Source: Linum tenue (taxonomy: Eukaryota; Streptophyta; Magnoliopsida; Malpighiales; Linaceae). Taken from it: a stretch of DNA of 64,000 nt. The DNA lies in assembly GCA_946122785.1 (NCBI GenBank), contig CAMGYJ010000008.1:15153475-15217474 (forward strand), in the 5' to 3' direction. The notes beneath the pieces are model-generated. The model saw only the letters and a list, made by a program, of their open reading frames with translations, was not told the DNA's origin and searched no databases. A program made the position numbers and the translations under genes. Numbering within the stretch: position 1 is the stretch's first letter; every line of letters begins with the position of its first letter. Below are positions 54,224 through 64,000 of the stretch, in pieces.

Positions 54224-57200
54224 CACATGAAAGACCGGATGGATCTCCAAGTGCGTCGGCAACTCAACCTTGTACGCCACCGTGCCAATCCTCTTCACAA
54301 TGGGGAATGGCCCTTCATAGCGGCGAAGCAGTCCCTTGTGCACGTTTTTGAGATGCTTGAAGCGATGAGTGAAGAACTTGACCATCACCATGTCGCCCTC
54401 TTCAAACTCCAAGTGCCGCCTTTTCTTGTCCGCCCATTTCTTCATCTTCTTACTAGCGCGGGCTAAGTAAGACTTGGCCATCTCCATCTTCTCGTGCCAG
54501 CCTTTAGCAAACTTGTACGCGGCTGGACTGTTGCCTCTATATCCCGTTGCCACCGTAGTAGGTGTCAAAGGTTGCTGCCCCGTCGCCAACTCAAATGTAC
54601 TCGTGTTGGTCGACTCGCTGCGGTGCAAGTTGTAGGAGAACTGTGCCGTGTCCATCAACTTCACCCAATCTCGTTGGTTTGCACTTATGTAGTGCCGCAA
54701 GTACACCTCCAACAAGGCATTCACCCGCTCTGTCTGTCCGTCGCTTTGAGGATGAAATGTCGTCGAGAAGTTCAAGTCTGATGATGAAGTCCATGCTTAC
54801 ACTCTCCCATGGTCGTTGAGGCGTGGGCAAGGGCTCTAGCAAGCCTGCCGGGCTTCTCTGCTCCATCTTGTCTTGTTGGCACACAAGACAAGTCTTCACA
54901 TATAACTCTCGCCAAAATCGGCCCGTGAAGCGCCCATCTCTGTCTCTCACGATGTTGCTAGGAACGCCCCAATACTTGACCACATTCTTGAAGAATTGCA
55001 GCGCCGCATCCTCTGCCGTCATGTCTTTTGGGCCGGGGATGAACACTCCATACTTCGAGAACATGTCCACAACAACCATGATGTAACCGCATCCATCGAC
55101 TTTGGGAAGTCCGATGATGAAGTCCATGCTTACACTCTCCCATGGTTGTTGAGGCGTGGGCAAGGGCTCTAACAATCCTGCCAGGCTTCTCTGCTCCATC
55201 TTGTCTTGTTGGCACACAAGACAAGTCTTCACATACATCTCCACGTCGTCTCTCATACGCGGCTAGAAGTATGCTTCTTCGATGAGCGCTTGCGTTCTCT
55301 CGATGCCGGGATGGCCCGCCCACTTGGAATCATGGCACTCTTTCATGATCTCTTTCCACAAGTTGGCCCACCTTGGCACGAACACACGCTCTCCCTTGGT
55401 CATGATGAGCCCATCCTTCATCCAAAACCGTCGAGTCTTGCCTTGCTCGATGTACTCCGCTACGGTTTTGGCGAAGAGGTCATGGCCAAGGCCTTCAAAG
55501 ATCCGCTCCTTCAAAGGAAACATGGGTTGGCTGATGCTTGCGGCTGCACTCTTGCGGCTAAGAGCATCTGCGACGGAGTTCGCCTTCCCTGGATTGTACT
55601 CAATGACGAAATCGAACTCGGCCAAAAAATCATGCCACCTCGCTTGCTTAGGGGTGAGCTTCTTCTGCGTCAGAAAGTAGCTCGTTGCCACGTTGTCCGT
55701 CTTCACTACGAACTTTGACCCCAACAAGTAGTGCCTCCATGTGCGCAAGCAATGCACCACGGCCGTCATCTCCTTCTCTTGAACGGTGTATCGCCTCTCC
55801 GTCTCGCTAAGCTTCCGACTCTCGAAGGCAATGGGATGCCCATCTTGCATCAACACTCCTCCAATCGCGAAGTCGGATGCATCGGTCTGCACTTCGTAGG
55901 CCAACGTCGGGTTGGGGAGCACGAGCACGGGCTCCTTCACCACTGCTTGCTTCAAGGCCTCGAATGCTTCTTGGCACCTTTCCGACCAATCCCACGCCTT
56001 GTTCTTCTTCAAGAGATCCGTCAAGGGTGCTGCAATGTTGGAGTAGCCCTTGATAAACCTCCGATAGTAGTTGGCAAGGCCGAGGAATGACCGCAACTCT
56101 GGAACCTTCGTCGGCGGCTCCCATTCTTGGATTGCCTCCACCTTTGCTCCATCCATCTTCAACTTGCCTCCACCAATGATGTGCCCCAAGAATGGAACCT
56201 CCGTGGCAGTAAATGTGCACTTCTCCCTCTTGACATACAACTCGTTGTCGCGAAGGACTTGGAAGACTTGGCGTAGATGCTCGGCATGCTCGTCGAGTGT
56301 TTTGCTATACACGACGATGTCATCCAAGTAGACCAAGACAAACCGGTCCAAGAATGGCTCGAACACTTGATTCATCAAAGTGCAAAACGTGGCTGGTGCG
56401 TTGGTGAGACCGAATGGCATCATAAGAAACTCGTAAGAGCCATACCCCGTCACACAAGCCGTCTTTGGCTCATCGCCCTCTGCTATCCGCACTTGATAGT
56501 AGCCCGAGCGAAGATCAAGCTTGGTGAACCACATCGCATCTCCAAGCTGGTCGAACAAGTCGGCAATGTGGGGAATCGGCCACTTGTTCTTCACCGTCAA
56601 CTTGTTGATGGCTCTATAGTCGATGCACATCCGCAACGACCCTTCCTTCTTCTTTTGGAACAGCACCAGTGCTCCAAAAGGTGACTTCGATGGCCGCATG
56701 TAGCCTGCGTCCACCAAGTCCTTGAGCTGCCTCCGCAACTCCTCTAACTCCGGTGGCGACATGCGGTATGGTGCTCGCGAAGGGGGCTTCGCTCCTGGCT
56801 CTAACTCGATCTTGTGGTCCAGCTCTCTTCTTGGTGGCAGCTTCTTGGGCAACTCTGATGGCATCACGTCGTCGAACTCCTCGAGGACGCCTTCGATGAT
56901 CGGAGTTGTGATTCCCGTTGAGCCTCCTTCTTCCCCCATTTTCAAGGACACAAGAAAGGTTGGTTCATTCTTCTTGAACCCCTTCAATACCTGCATGGCC
57001 GAAAGAGCACTATGGGGGCCATCTTCTCGCAAGAGATGGACCGCATGAAACTCCCCCTCCTTCTCCAAGCACATCGTGTTGGAGTTGGGCTTCAAGAGCA
57101 CTCCCTCCTTGTCGAGGAAGTTGATGTCGAGGATGACTGGGTGATCGTCCATGGTGACGACGGAAAAGTCGATGAGGCCTTCCCACTCGCCAAGCTTCAC

Positions 57201-58649
57201 TGGCACGTTGTGAGCAACTCCATGGATTGGGATGGACTCCGAGTTGATCGTCTTGAGCCTCCCTTGCCCCTTCTCGTAAGCAATACCCAGCCGGTTTGCC
57301 TCCTCGATGCGAAGGAAGTTGTCCGTGGCACCGGTATCCACCAAGGCTTTTGACTCGCCTTGCATGAATTGCGCCAGAACATAGCACCTCCCACGCTTGC
57401 TCTCCTTGACGTCGGTCTTCACCGCGCCAAGCTTGCGGATTGAGCCAATCTTGGCCTCCGCCGCCTTGGGCTCCTCTTCTTGAGCTTCCATGGCCGCCAA
57501 TCTCGCCTTTCTTGGGCAATCCCGCACTCGATGTGGTCCGTCGCAAAGGAAGCAAGACATGGGTTTTGGCTCGTACTTACCCCCTTTGCTCGAACCACCT
57601 TGGTGTTGTTGAGTGCGAGCACCCTCCTTGAAAGGCTTCTGCTGCTCTCCACCCTTGTTGGGCTTCGAACTCTTCTCTTTGCCGCTGCTCTCTTGCCTTT
57701 TGTACTCAACAAAAGACTCCGCCGTGGCCATGGAAGTTGCAAGGTCTTGCAATCCTCGACGTTGCATCTCCATCTTGGCCCATGGTTGCAGCCCATCAAG
57801 AAAGCCGTGCATGGCCTCCTTGTCCATGATGTCCGGGATCTCTAGAAGCAGCTCCGAGAATTCTTTCACATATTCTCGAACTCCACCCCTCTGGGTGAGT
57901 CTTCTCAACTTCGAACGGGCTTCAAACTCCACGTTCTCCGGGTAGAACTGCTTCTTGATTTCTCTCTTGAAATCTTCCCACGTTACCATCACACAAGTAC
58001 CTCTTTCGACGTCCGCTACACGTCGCCTCCACCACACCATGGCAACATCAACCAAGTAGAGTGGAGCGGTACGAAGTTTTACCTCATCCTCTTGGATGCC
58101 GGATGCCTTGAAGTATTGCTCAAGACTCCAAAGGAAGTTCTCTAACTCCCTCGCGTTCCTTGAACCTCCAAAGTTCTTCGGTCTTGGAACATCAGCACGT
58201 GGGACGGATTGCACCGGGGCTGATCCGCTAGCCATGGCTCTCTTCACGAGAGTGACCTCACTCTTGAGGTCTGCAATCTCCTCCTTCACGCCGACCAGCT
58301 CAGCCTGGACATGCTCTTTTACAACTTCAATGGCGTTGTTCATGGAGGCGGTGATGGTGTTGTTGATGAGAGCCACGAGCTCCTCCCGTATCCCATCATG
58401 GTTGATCTCCAAGGTTGTCAACCTACCGGCCATTCCTTGAACATCGCTTTGGACTTGGGCGACGTTACCACCCAAATCCTCGATGACAGTGATATCTTCC
58501 GCAATCTTCACTTCCACTCGAGCGACACGCCTCTCTAGCGCCGCCATAGGATCACGAGTGCTTGACTTGTCACCCTTTGGCTTGGGATTCTTGGTGTGAT
58601 CCCTTCCACGCTTCTCGTGCTCGGTAACGCCGCTATCTGATCCCGACAT
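54224..58649 (-). pseudogene. gypsy Gag-Pol polyprotein (stop, duplication and truncation)
   Basis: An 1128-codon open frame runs from ATG 58649 to a TAG at about 55263. Gag has a coiled-coil-like N-terminus and the zinc knuckle [13 protein letters not shown] (about 57530). The protease follows with [12 protein letters not shown] (about 57330). RT has [11 protein letters not shown] and YLDD near 56325. RNase H has [13 protein letters not shown] and ends VADALSRK. The integrase H2C2 finger (HPGIERT...CLVCQQDK) spans the stop. The integrase core then has MDFIIGLPKVDG and VRDRDGRFTGRFW. A ~120-bp duplicate of the upstream segment breaks it near 54900. It resumes in another frame with FHPQSDGQTERVN and ends at HPVFHV. 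Gag and RT look intact; integrase is not usable. Confidence 0.92.
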
Positions 58650-58729
58650 TTTTGGTGAGGTTCTTCCTTTCCTTCTGGCTCTAGGTTCAACTTTGCTAGC
58701 ACAAAGCCGAAGCAGGCTCTGATACCACT

Positions 58730-59210
58730 TGTCACGACCTTACTCTCGATCGTGCGGCCCTAGCTCTCAAATCCGTTAGAGCGCTAGGCAGCCTTTCTCT
58801 CAACTCACTTGAAAGCAAAGAACAAGAACAAAGACAAAGGAATTGGGGAGAACTCTCTAGTGTGTATTACTCTCCAAAAATGATGGAATGAGTTACAGGT
58901 GAGGGAGATGGCTCCTTATATAGGCCTCTCCTCATACAAGGCATCAATGCCCCTCATAATGGTCCCTCTACTACATCAATACACCCCATAAAGTCCCCCC
59001 ATAATGCACTCTAATAATGCTACCTCATAATGTAGCCCATAAGTGCACCATTAAGCTCTCATTTAGGTGGAGAATCCTAGGAGCATCTCTATGCTACTAG
59101 TCTTCCATACATGCCACATGTGCAGCCGCCTTGTTGTCACCTTGTTGGCGCCATGTCATCTGCCACATGTGACAAGAACCAGGGGAAGCCGGCTCTACAC
59201 TATTCCGTCA
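58730..59210 (-). repeat. gypsy 5' LTR
   Basis: Plus-strand start TGTCACGACC, end CTATTCCGTCA. On the minus strand a TATATAAGG box lies near 58915-58924, placing transcription start around 58885. The right limit is inferred from the TG..CA ends and total length (~481 bp). Confidence 0.65.
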
Positions 59211-59585
59211 GCCAAACAGATCCCATACTTGTGGCTAAGAGGAAAACGAGGATTCAGGAAAAGATATTATTTTGGATTTTATTACATTTATTATGAGTAT
59301 TTAATAGAGGGAAAAATCTAGCTCACAAGCCACAAGTCGAACCCTTCTATAACTGTTGCAGACACATTACCCCATTCCATTTCCCATCATTAGTCTCCTC
59401 CAAGTCGCCAATAATGCAAGAGCTAGATGCATAATTCATCCATTTATCTGTTTGTGTTCCCGTAGGTTGAGATGACTCCTCCTTTTGCAAATGTTGGTAG
59501 GACGTAATTTGGTAGTGATAATTACCTATTCCAAGTCAAAGCCCCTTCTCCCCTCAAAGAAAGCCGAGCATTGTAGATTTAGAAC
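59211..59585 (+). promoter_or_regulatory. Remaining promoter/5' flank of dioxygenase gene 4
   Basis: Only about 375 bases separate the gypsy LTR from the ATG. The last ~60 bases (CAAAGCCCCTTCTCCC..AAAGAAA) match the leader of pseudogene 3. No clear TATA box was seen, unlike copy 1. The antisense-oriented LTR promoter points away from the gene. Confidence 0.45.
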
Positions 59586-60956
59586 ATGGCATCCATTTCA
59601 GCGAACTCTGAAGCTGATCGACTGGCGCAGCTAAAGGCCTTCGACGCAACGAAAGCCGGTGTGAAAGGGCTGGCAGATGCTGGAGTGAAAGAAATCCCTC
59701 CCATATTCTACACGCCGCCTGATATCATGGACAGCAACAAATCAAGTGACGGGAAGTTCACCTTCCCCATCATCGACCTCCAAGGCACGGCCACAGATCC
59801 TGCCAAGCGGAAGGAGATCGTCGAGAAAGTTCGAGATGCTTCCTCCACCTGGGGGTTTTTCCAGGTCCTTAACCATGGAATTCCACTCAACGTACTGGAG
59901 GAGATGATAGCCGGAGTGAAGAGGTTCTACGAGCAAGATCTCGACGAGAAGACCAAGTTCTTCACACGTGACTACAGTACTAGAAAGGTTGCTTACAACA
60001 GCAATTATGACTTGTACACCGCGCCGGTCACTAATTGGAGAGACACCACCCTCTTCTACATGGCTCCGGATCCACCCAAGCCCGACGAACTCCCTGTTGC
60101 TAACAGGTATGATACAATCGTTCGATAGTGATATAAGATTCAATCGACGGTAGAAGAAGAAAAAAAAAGACGTATGCTTCCAGTCGTTGCTAGATAGTCC
60201 AGGTGGTAAGACATGATGCTAGTTACGATTTACTGCGAACATTTTGAGCAACAACTTCAAACTATATACAGGGAAATCCTGATGGAGTATTCCAAGAAGA
60301 TGGTTAAGATGGGCTACCTGATCTCTGAGCTGCTCTCGGAGGCTCTAGGACTTGACCCAAATTACCTGAGAAATAAGGAGTGCTTGATGGGACATTACTT
60401 TGTTTGTCATTATTACCCACCTTGTCCTCAGCCTGATCGTACTTTGGGGTCAAGCAAGCACACAGACACCGATTTCATGACCATACTCCTACAAGATCAT
60501 GTTGGGGGGCTCCAAGTACTCCATCAGGATCAGTGGGTGGACATAACTCCACTGCCAGGATCCCTTGTAATCAACATCGGAGATTTGCTTCAGGTAACAC
60601 TCTTTCTTGTGTTTCGATACATACTGGTTGTCGTCAGGAAATCCCATGCGCTCATGTTACATATGCTGTTGATTTTTCAGCTCATGTCCAATGATAAGTT
60701 CAAGAGCGTGAAGCATAGGGTGCTAGCAAATCGTAGCAACGGACCAAGGATATCGGCGGCGTGCTTTTTTAGCACCGGCCTTTTGCCAAACCCAGCAAAG
60801 TATGAACCCATTGAGGAGCTGCTATCTGAAGAGAATCCTCCCAAATACAGAGCGACCACAATTTCAGAGTATTTGATGTCTGCAAAGACCAGCAAAGGAG
60901 TCGATGGGGAGTCTCTTCTTCATGAGTATGTACACCTTGACACAACAAGGAAATGA
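59586..60956 (+). CDS. 2-oxoglutarate/Fe(II) dioxygenase, ACC-oxidase-homolog type (copy 4, intact)
   Basis: Exons 59586-60106, 60272-60593 and 60681-60956 join in frame to 372 codons plus stop. The protein is very similar to copy 1 throughout ([31 protein letters not shown]). Iron ligands are H237, D239 (KHTD) and H293 (KHRV), with R304-x-S306 for 2-oxoglutarate. The C-terminus differs: where copy 1 ends SPLLHFTL, this copy reads [14 protein letters not shown] and is seven residues longer. Intron 1 is 165 bp and intron 2 is 87 bp, with the same positions and phases as copy 1. Cytosolic oxidase of an unknown small molecule, inferred from family. The gypsy element ends 375 bases upstream, so normal expression is uncertain. 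The poly(A) region has AATAAATAAATAAATAA near 61030. Confidence 0.92.
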
Positions 60957-61645
60957 TATGGGGATCCAGTGTGACAATGTAACCGAGTTGCAGCTGAAAT
61001 TTATACCTGGTCCCTTAAATAATGAAGTTTAATAAATAAATAAATAATTTTGTACCCAATGGACCATTTATTGGGTTAATTGCATATGTAGGATGTCACT
61101 TGTGTATAGTGAACCTTTTTAAGTTGTATTACGCTATTGTAACCACTTTGAATAAATATTCGTGGTCTCCTGTGTATTAGTTAGCAATCATTGATTTAAT
61201 AATTGCATAATATCTGTATGATTTAGAACTCTTGTTCTCCTATTATCACAAAATCATCCCTTTTTAATTTGATGTGTATTTGATGTTTAGGGGAATTCAA
61301 TTGATAAATCAAACAGTTTTTTTTATTTATTTAAAATTTAAAATATTTTCTAAATGATTTTGAAATTCTAAAAGTAGTGTTATGTTAAAATGGTTGTATA
61401 AAACCTCATATGTATTAAAACTGCAACATCACAAATTTTTTAAAGAAGACCACAAGTTATTTAAAGCAGGCCAGAAGCCACATATAACATTACAAAAAGT
61501 TCATTAAAGAATACCACAAATTTATTAAAACGGACCATAAGTTCTTTGAAACATACCAGAATCTAACAAAGCATATCCCAACTTTCGTAAAGTAAACCAG
61601 AAACCTCATAAGTAGATCACAAGTTCCATGAAACAAACGAGAAAC
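60957..61645. other. 3' flank of dioxygenase 4
   Basis: 3' UTR then AT-rich DNA. Nothing recognisable apart from loosely repeated ACCACAAGTT/CATAAGTT motifs near 61440-61640. Confidence 0.45.
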
Positions 61646-61755
61646 CGCCTTTCTCTACAGCGGTGATGCAATCACCGCCTTCCTCTGCAACGGTGATGCA
61701 ATCACCGCTCTTCTCTCCTGCGGTGATGCAATCACCGCTTTTCTCTGCCGCGGTG
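61646..61755. repeat. 30-bp tandem repeat with palindromic core
   Basis: Three full units plus a partial one, with exactly 30-bp period. Each contains the near-palindrome GCGGTGATGCAATCACCGC followed by a TTCTCTGC spacer. Confidence 0.9.
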
Positions 61756-62253
61756 AAGGCCCAAACATGCGTAGATTGAGAATTTTTTTCATAACGTGTG
61801 TATTTTGAGAAATTCTTTTAAAAACATATGTATTTTGATATTTTTCCCCATCAAATTGTGCATGCGTTCTAAGCCATATCTCTTCATGTACTAGATACCA
61901 TAGGCGTCCGATACCATAGGCGTCCGTCCAAATGCATATTATCATCCTTCTTTAGCAATGTGGATCTTAACGATTCAAATTCGACCCTCAAACTCATTAG
62001 GAACTGAAGCAATCAATTATGTTGTCATTCTTTTACAACGTCTACCAACACGGCTTCCGGACGAAGTAAGGCTTGTAACAAGTCTTGTTCCATCCAGGGC
62101 TCTTGAGAAGCATTAAAATACGATGTGATCAAACGATCACCTTGCTCCTAGCCCTCCAACGACATCAGAACTTCGAATTATTGCGCAACATTCACAGTCG
62201 AGTATGTAGAAGCAAGATACTTCCACATACTCAAATAGATATAGAAGAAGAAT
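61756..62253. other. Intergenic DNA
   Basis: No gene. A short direct duplication (CCATAGGCGTCCG) occurs at 61908-61928. Confidence 0.4.
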
Positions 62254-64000
62254 GGGCAAATACAATATTATATCCATAACTATTATGTATCGGGGATTTA
62301 TATCCGCAACTATCAATATACAAACTATTATCCAATCGTTAATTGTCCGTTAATACCCCGTTAGAATGTCTTTCTGCAACGCTGACCTGGCAAAAAAAGC
62401 TGAGGTGGAAGGGAGACGTGGCATCCCATGTGGAATTGATTAAATAATAATAAATAACATAAAACTTAAAAAATAAAACAAATATCCTCCCCTCCTCTCA
62501 CAACCACTCACCCGATTCTTATCCTAAACCCCTTCTTCTCTCATCTGTCCATCCCATCCCCCCTTCGTCTACGAAGACCCGAAGTCGCCGACGAGCCACT
62601 CACCGTCTTGCAGGCGTGGCGGCGAGACTGCCACCGCCTGAGTCCCCACGCCCCCACTTCATCCAACGAAATCGCTAGTTTTACCGCGCCAGAGGAAGTG
62701 TAATCGACGCGGCAGAGGAGACTGACGATTCGCGAGGCTTCCATCGCCTGATTCCGTCGAATCGATCCGGAGCGGTCAACGACTTTGGGTAGACTGATCG
62801 AAGCCAGACTGGACGATTCCCGGGACGAAGGTAAGGTGATTCTGGTTTGTTCCGTCAAAAGCTTACAGTATTGAAAGATTAGGTTTTCAGTACCGATTCT
62901 CCAATTCGAACAATACCCATTCTGTTGGCTTAGGGTTGTGTCGATTCCAGCACCCATTCTGTTGGCTTAGGGTTGTGTCGATTCCATCCATGCCCATGTT
63001 GTCCGCTATTTATAGTTTCCTCCTTTGAAAACGTTCGTGCAAGTTGGTGTGAGGACCACAGTGGGACCTTTTCAAATTGTTCACGAAATTGCCCTTGTAT
63101 CAATGTGAAAGAAATTGGAATTGGTGGATAGAATGGTCAATTGCAGTGGGTTGGAGGTCTAATTTCCCCATCTTTTGATAACCAGCACATGTGAACGAGA
63201 ATATTTTATGGTTGTTGTTGTGTCAATTTGTTGTCAAGCAATATAACAACCTGTATAATACTTGACCATGCAGATGACAGAATACATGGGGATTGACTAC
63301 CATCACGGAGGCGAGATGGACTTCTCTGGTGATGAACCACGATATGTGGGGGGTGATTTAGAAAAATTCACCGTCGATGTTGATCAAATGTCCTACTTTG
63401 GACTTGTGGCATTGGCTACAGTGCACTTGCACTATGAAGGCGTCCGGAAGATTTGGTACTTGACCCCGGGATCCACGATGTCTGATGGCCTGCATGAAGT
63501 TAAATCTGATAAGGAGGTGATGGAGGGGCTGCTTGTTGATTTAGACGATTCTAAGGTGGTTACTGTGTATGCTGAGGTAATTGAGAAGGGAGATGGACTC
63601 ATGGGAGACAACGAGGAGGCAGACAACATTGTTGAGGCACATGTGGTGGGAGAGTGTTCAGCTGCTAGGGAGATCTTTAATGTAGATGATTCTGACGTGG
63701 AAGAGGGATCTGAGGCAGAGGGGGCTGATATTGGTTCTGGTGAAGAGGGATCGAAGGAAGAGGGGGCTGATAGTGGTTCTGATGAAGAGGGATCAGAGGA
63801 AGATGGGGCTGATAGTGGTTCTGATGAAGAGGCAAACCAATCTCGTGCTGCTGTGGGATCAGATGAGGAGGATGAGTCTGACGAAGACTTCGATCCGGAT
63901 GAAGCATCAACACCTACACACAGAAGTCAGCATGTATTAGATGATGAAGAACCCGAGGACATGATGGACAATCTTCCATTTTATGATCCATTGTGTGATC
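62254..64000 (+). mobile_element. Left part of a MULE running off the window
   Basis: A TIR-like start, GGGCAAATACAATATTATAT, near 62254 is followed by motifs seen in the other long-TIR MULEs here (GTTAATTGTCCGTTAATACC; GACGTGGCATCCC). A transposase N-terminus lies inside. The right end and any target duplication are outside the window, so the left limit is approximate. Confidence 0.6.
63274..64000 (+). CDS. MULE transposase N-terminus (MURA-like), incomplete at window edge
   Basis: The frame is open from ATG 63274 to the end of the window (242 codons, no stop). It begins right after a splice acceptor (CCATGCAG|ATG), the same arrangement as the 31074 transposase. The first ~110 residues contain VDVDQMSYFGLVALATVHLH and KIWYLTPGSTMSDGLHEV, the PB1-like leader of plant MULE transposases. 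A very acidic linker follows, with three to four imperfect copies of GADSGSDEEGSEE (about 63700-63830). The MuDR DNA-binding and DDE domains would lie beyond 64000. No disruption is visible, so this could be part of an autonomous element. Confidence 0.75.
   Translation, partial: MTEYMGIDYHHGGEMDFSGDEPRYVGGDLEKFTVDVDQMSYFGLVALATVHLHYEGVRKIWYLTPGSTMSDGLHEVKSDKEVMEGLLVDLDDSKVVTVYAEVIEKGDGLMGDNEEADNIVEAHVVGECSAAREIFNVDDSDVEEGSEAEGADIGSGEEGSKEEGADSGSDEEGSEEDGADSGSDEEANQSRAAVGSDEEDESDEDFDPDEASTPTHRSQHVLDDEEPEDMMDNLPFYDPLCD

Larger units (their letters stand above)
54224..59210 (-). mobile_element. Ty3/gypsy retrotransposon, 3' end lost
   Basis: On the minus strand: 5' LTR (58730-59210), primer-binding site TGGTATCAGAGC (58716-58727), gag-pol (from 58649), and truncation at 54224 within the region after integrase. 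Domain order protease–RT–RNase H–integrase identifies Ty3/gypsy. Continuation toward a chromodomain (HPVFHV) suggests a chromovirus. No target duplication was found because the 3' side is rearranged. Confidence 0.92.

Noticed and set aside
56071..58538. Many plus-strand ORFs of 60-135 codons
   Set aside because: Antisense shadows of the minus-strand gypsy polyprotein.
63677..63940. His/Pro-rich minus ORF and Arg/Lys/Leu-rich plus ORF
   Set aside because: Other-frame shadows of the acidic repeats in the MULE transposase N-terminus.
1..64000. tRNA, rRNA, or organelle/bacterial insert
   Set aside because: No cloverleaf or rRNA-like sequence was noticed by eye. The TGGTATCAGAG strings are retrotransposon primer-binding sites, not tRNA genes.

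Overview
This is nuclear DNA of a flowering plant. It has spliced genes with GT–AG introns, plant-type Ty1/copia, Ty3/gypsy, L1-LINE, Mutator-like (MULE) and hAT-like elements, a TRIM, and an expanded plant 2-oxoglutarate/Fe(II) dioxygenase family. No rRNA, tRNA, CRISPR or bacterial operon structure was seen. The species cannot be named from the sequence.

Host genes. The backbone is a dispersed tandem cluster of four plus-strand dioxygenase genes of the '1-aminocyclopropane-1-carboxylate oxidase homolog' type: 5569-6860 (intact, 3 exons, 365 aa), 14376-16158 (intact, 2 exons, 370 aa, divergent), 37502-44363 (pseudogene, split by a copia element) and 59586-60956 (intact, 3 exons, 372 aa). Copies 1, 3 and 4 are close relatives; copy 2 is older and lacks the second intron. 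The only other host-gene pieces are a carboxylesterase fragment inside a Pack-MULE (about 24.8-25.6 kb) and one exon of a hydroxypyruvate-reductase-like gene (48.8-48.9 kb).

Mobile elements, left to right: a LINE (1-3617) split by a 1.27-kb foldback MULE (367-1635); a 1.1-kb MULE-like element packed with GGTCGACC motifs just upstream of dioxygenase 1 (4199-5297); a 1.28-kb long-TIR MULE (8193-9470); a ~243-bp tandem repeat array in two blocks (9.75-10.33 and 13.2-13.7 kb); a 295-bp TRIM (19003-19297); a 1.4-kb solo LTR (19328-20745); a 5-kb Pack-MULE (20828-25870) carrying a gag-only LTR element and the carboxylesterase fragment; a 379-bp hAT MITE (28653-29031); a 6.6-kb MULE (30441-37015) with a broken transposase and, on the opposite strand, an apparently intact five-exon plant mobile domain (PMD) gene; a complete copia element with target duplication (37837-43454) inside dioxygenase 3, with a MITE in its 3' LTR; a 1.5-kb MULE (44533-46041); a minus-strand LINE (to about 48755); a SIRE-like copia with most of pol deleted and an env-like ORF (49.2-53.3 kb); a minus-strand Ty3/gypsy element with a duplicated integrase segment (54.2-59.2 kb); and the 5' part of a further MULE running off the right edge (from about 62.25 kb).

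Most elements here were delimited by terminal repeats plus target-site duplications read directly from the sequence. The three intact dioxygenases and the PMD gene are the only reading frames I judge likely to encode a full functional protein. All identities are by eye from motifs; no search was run.
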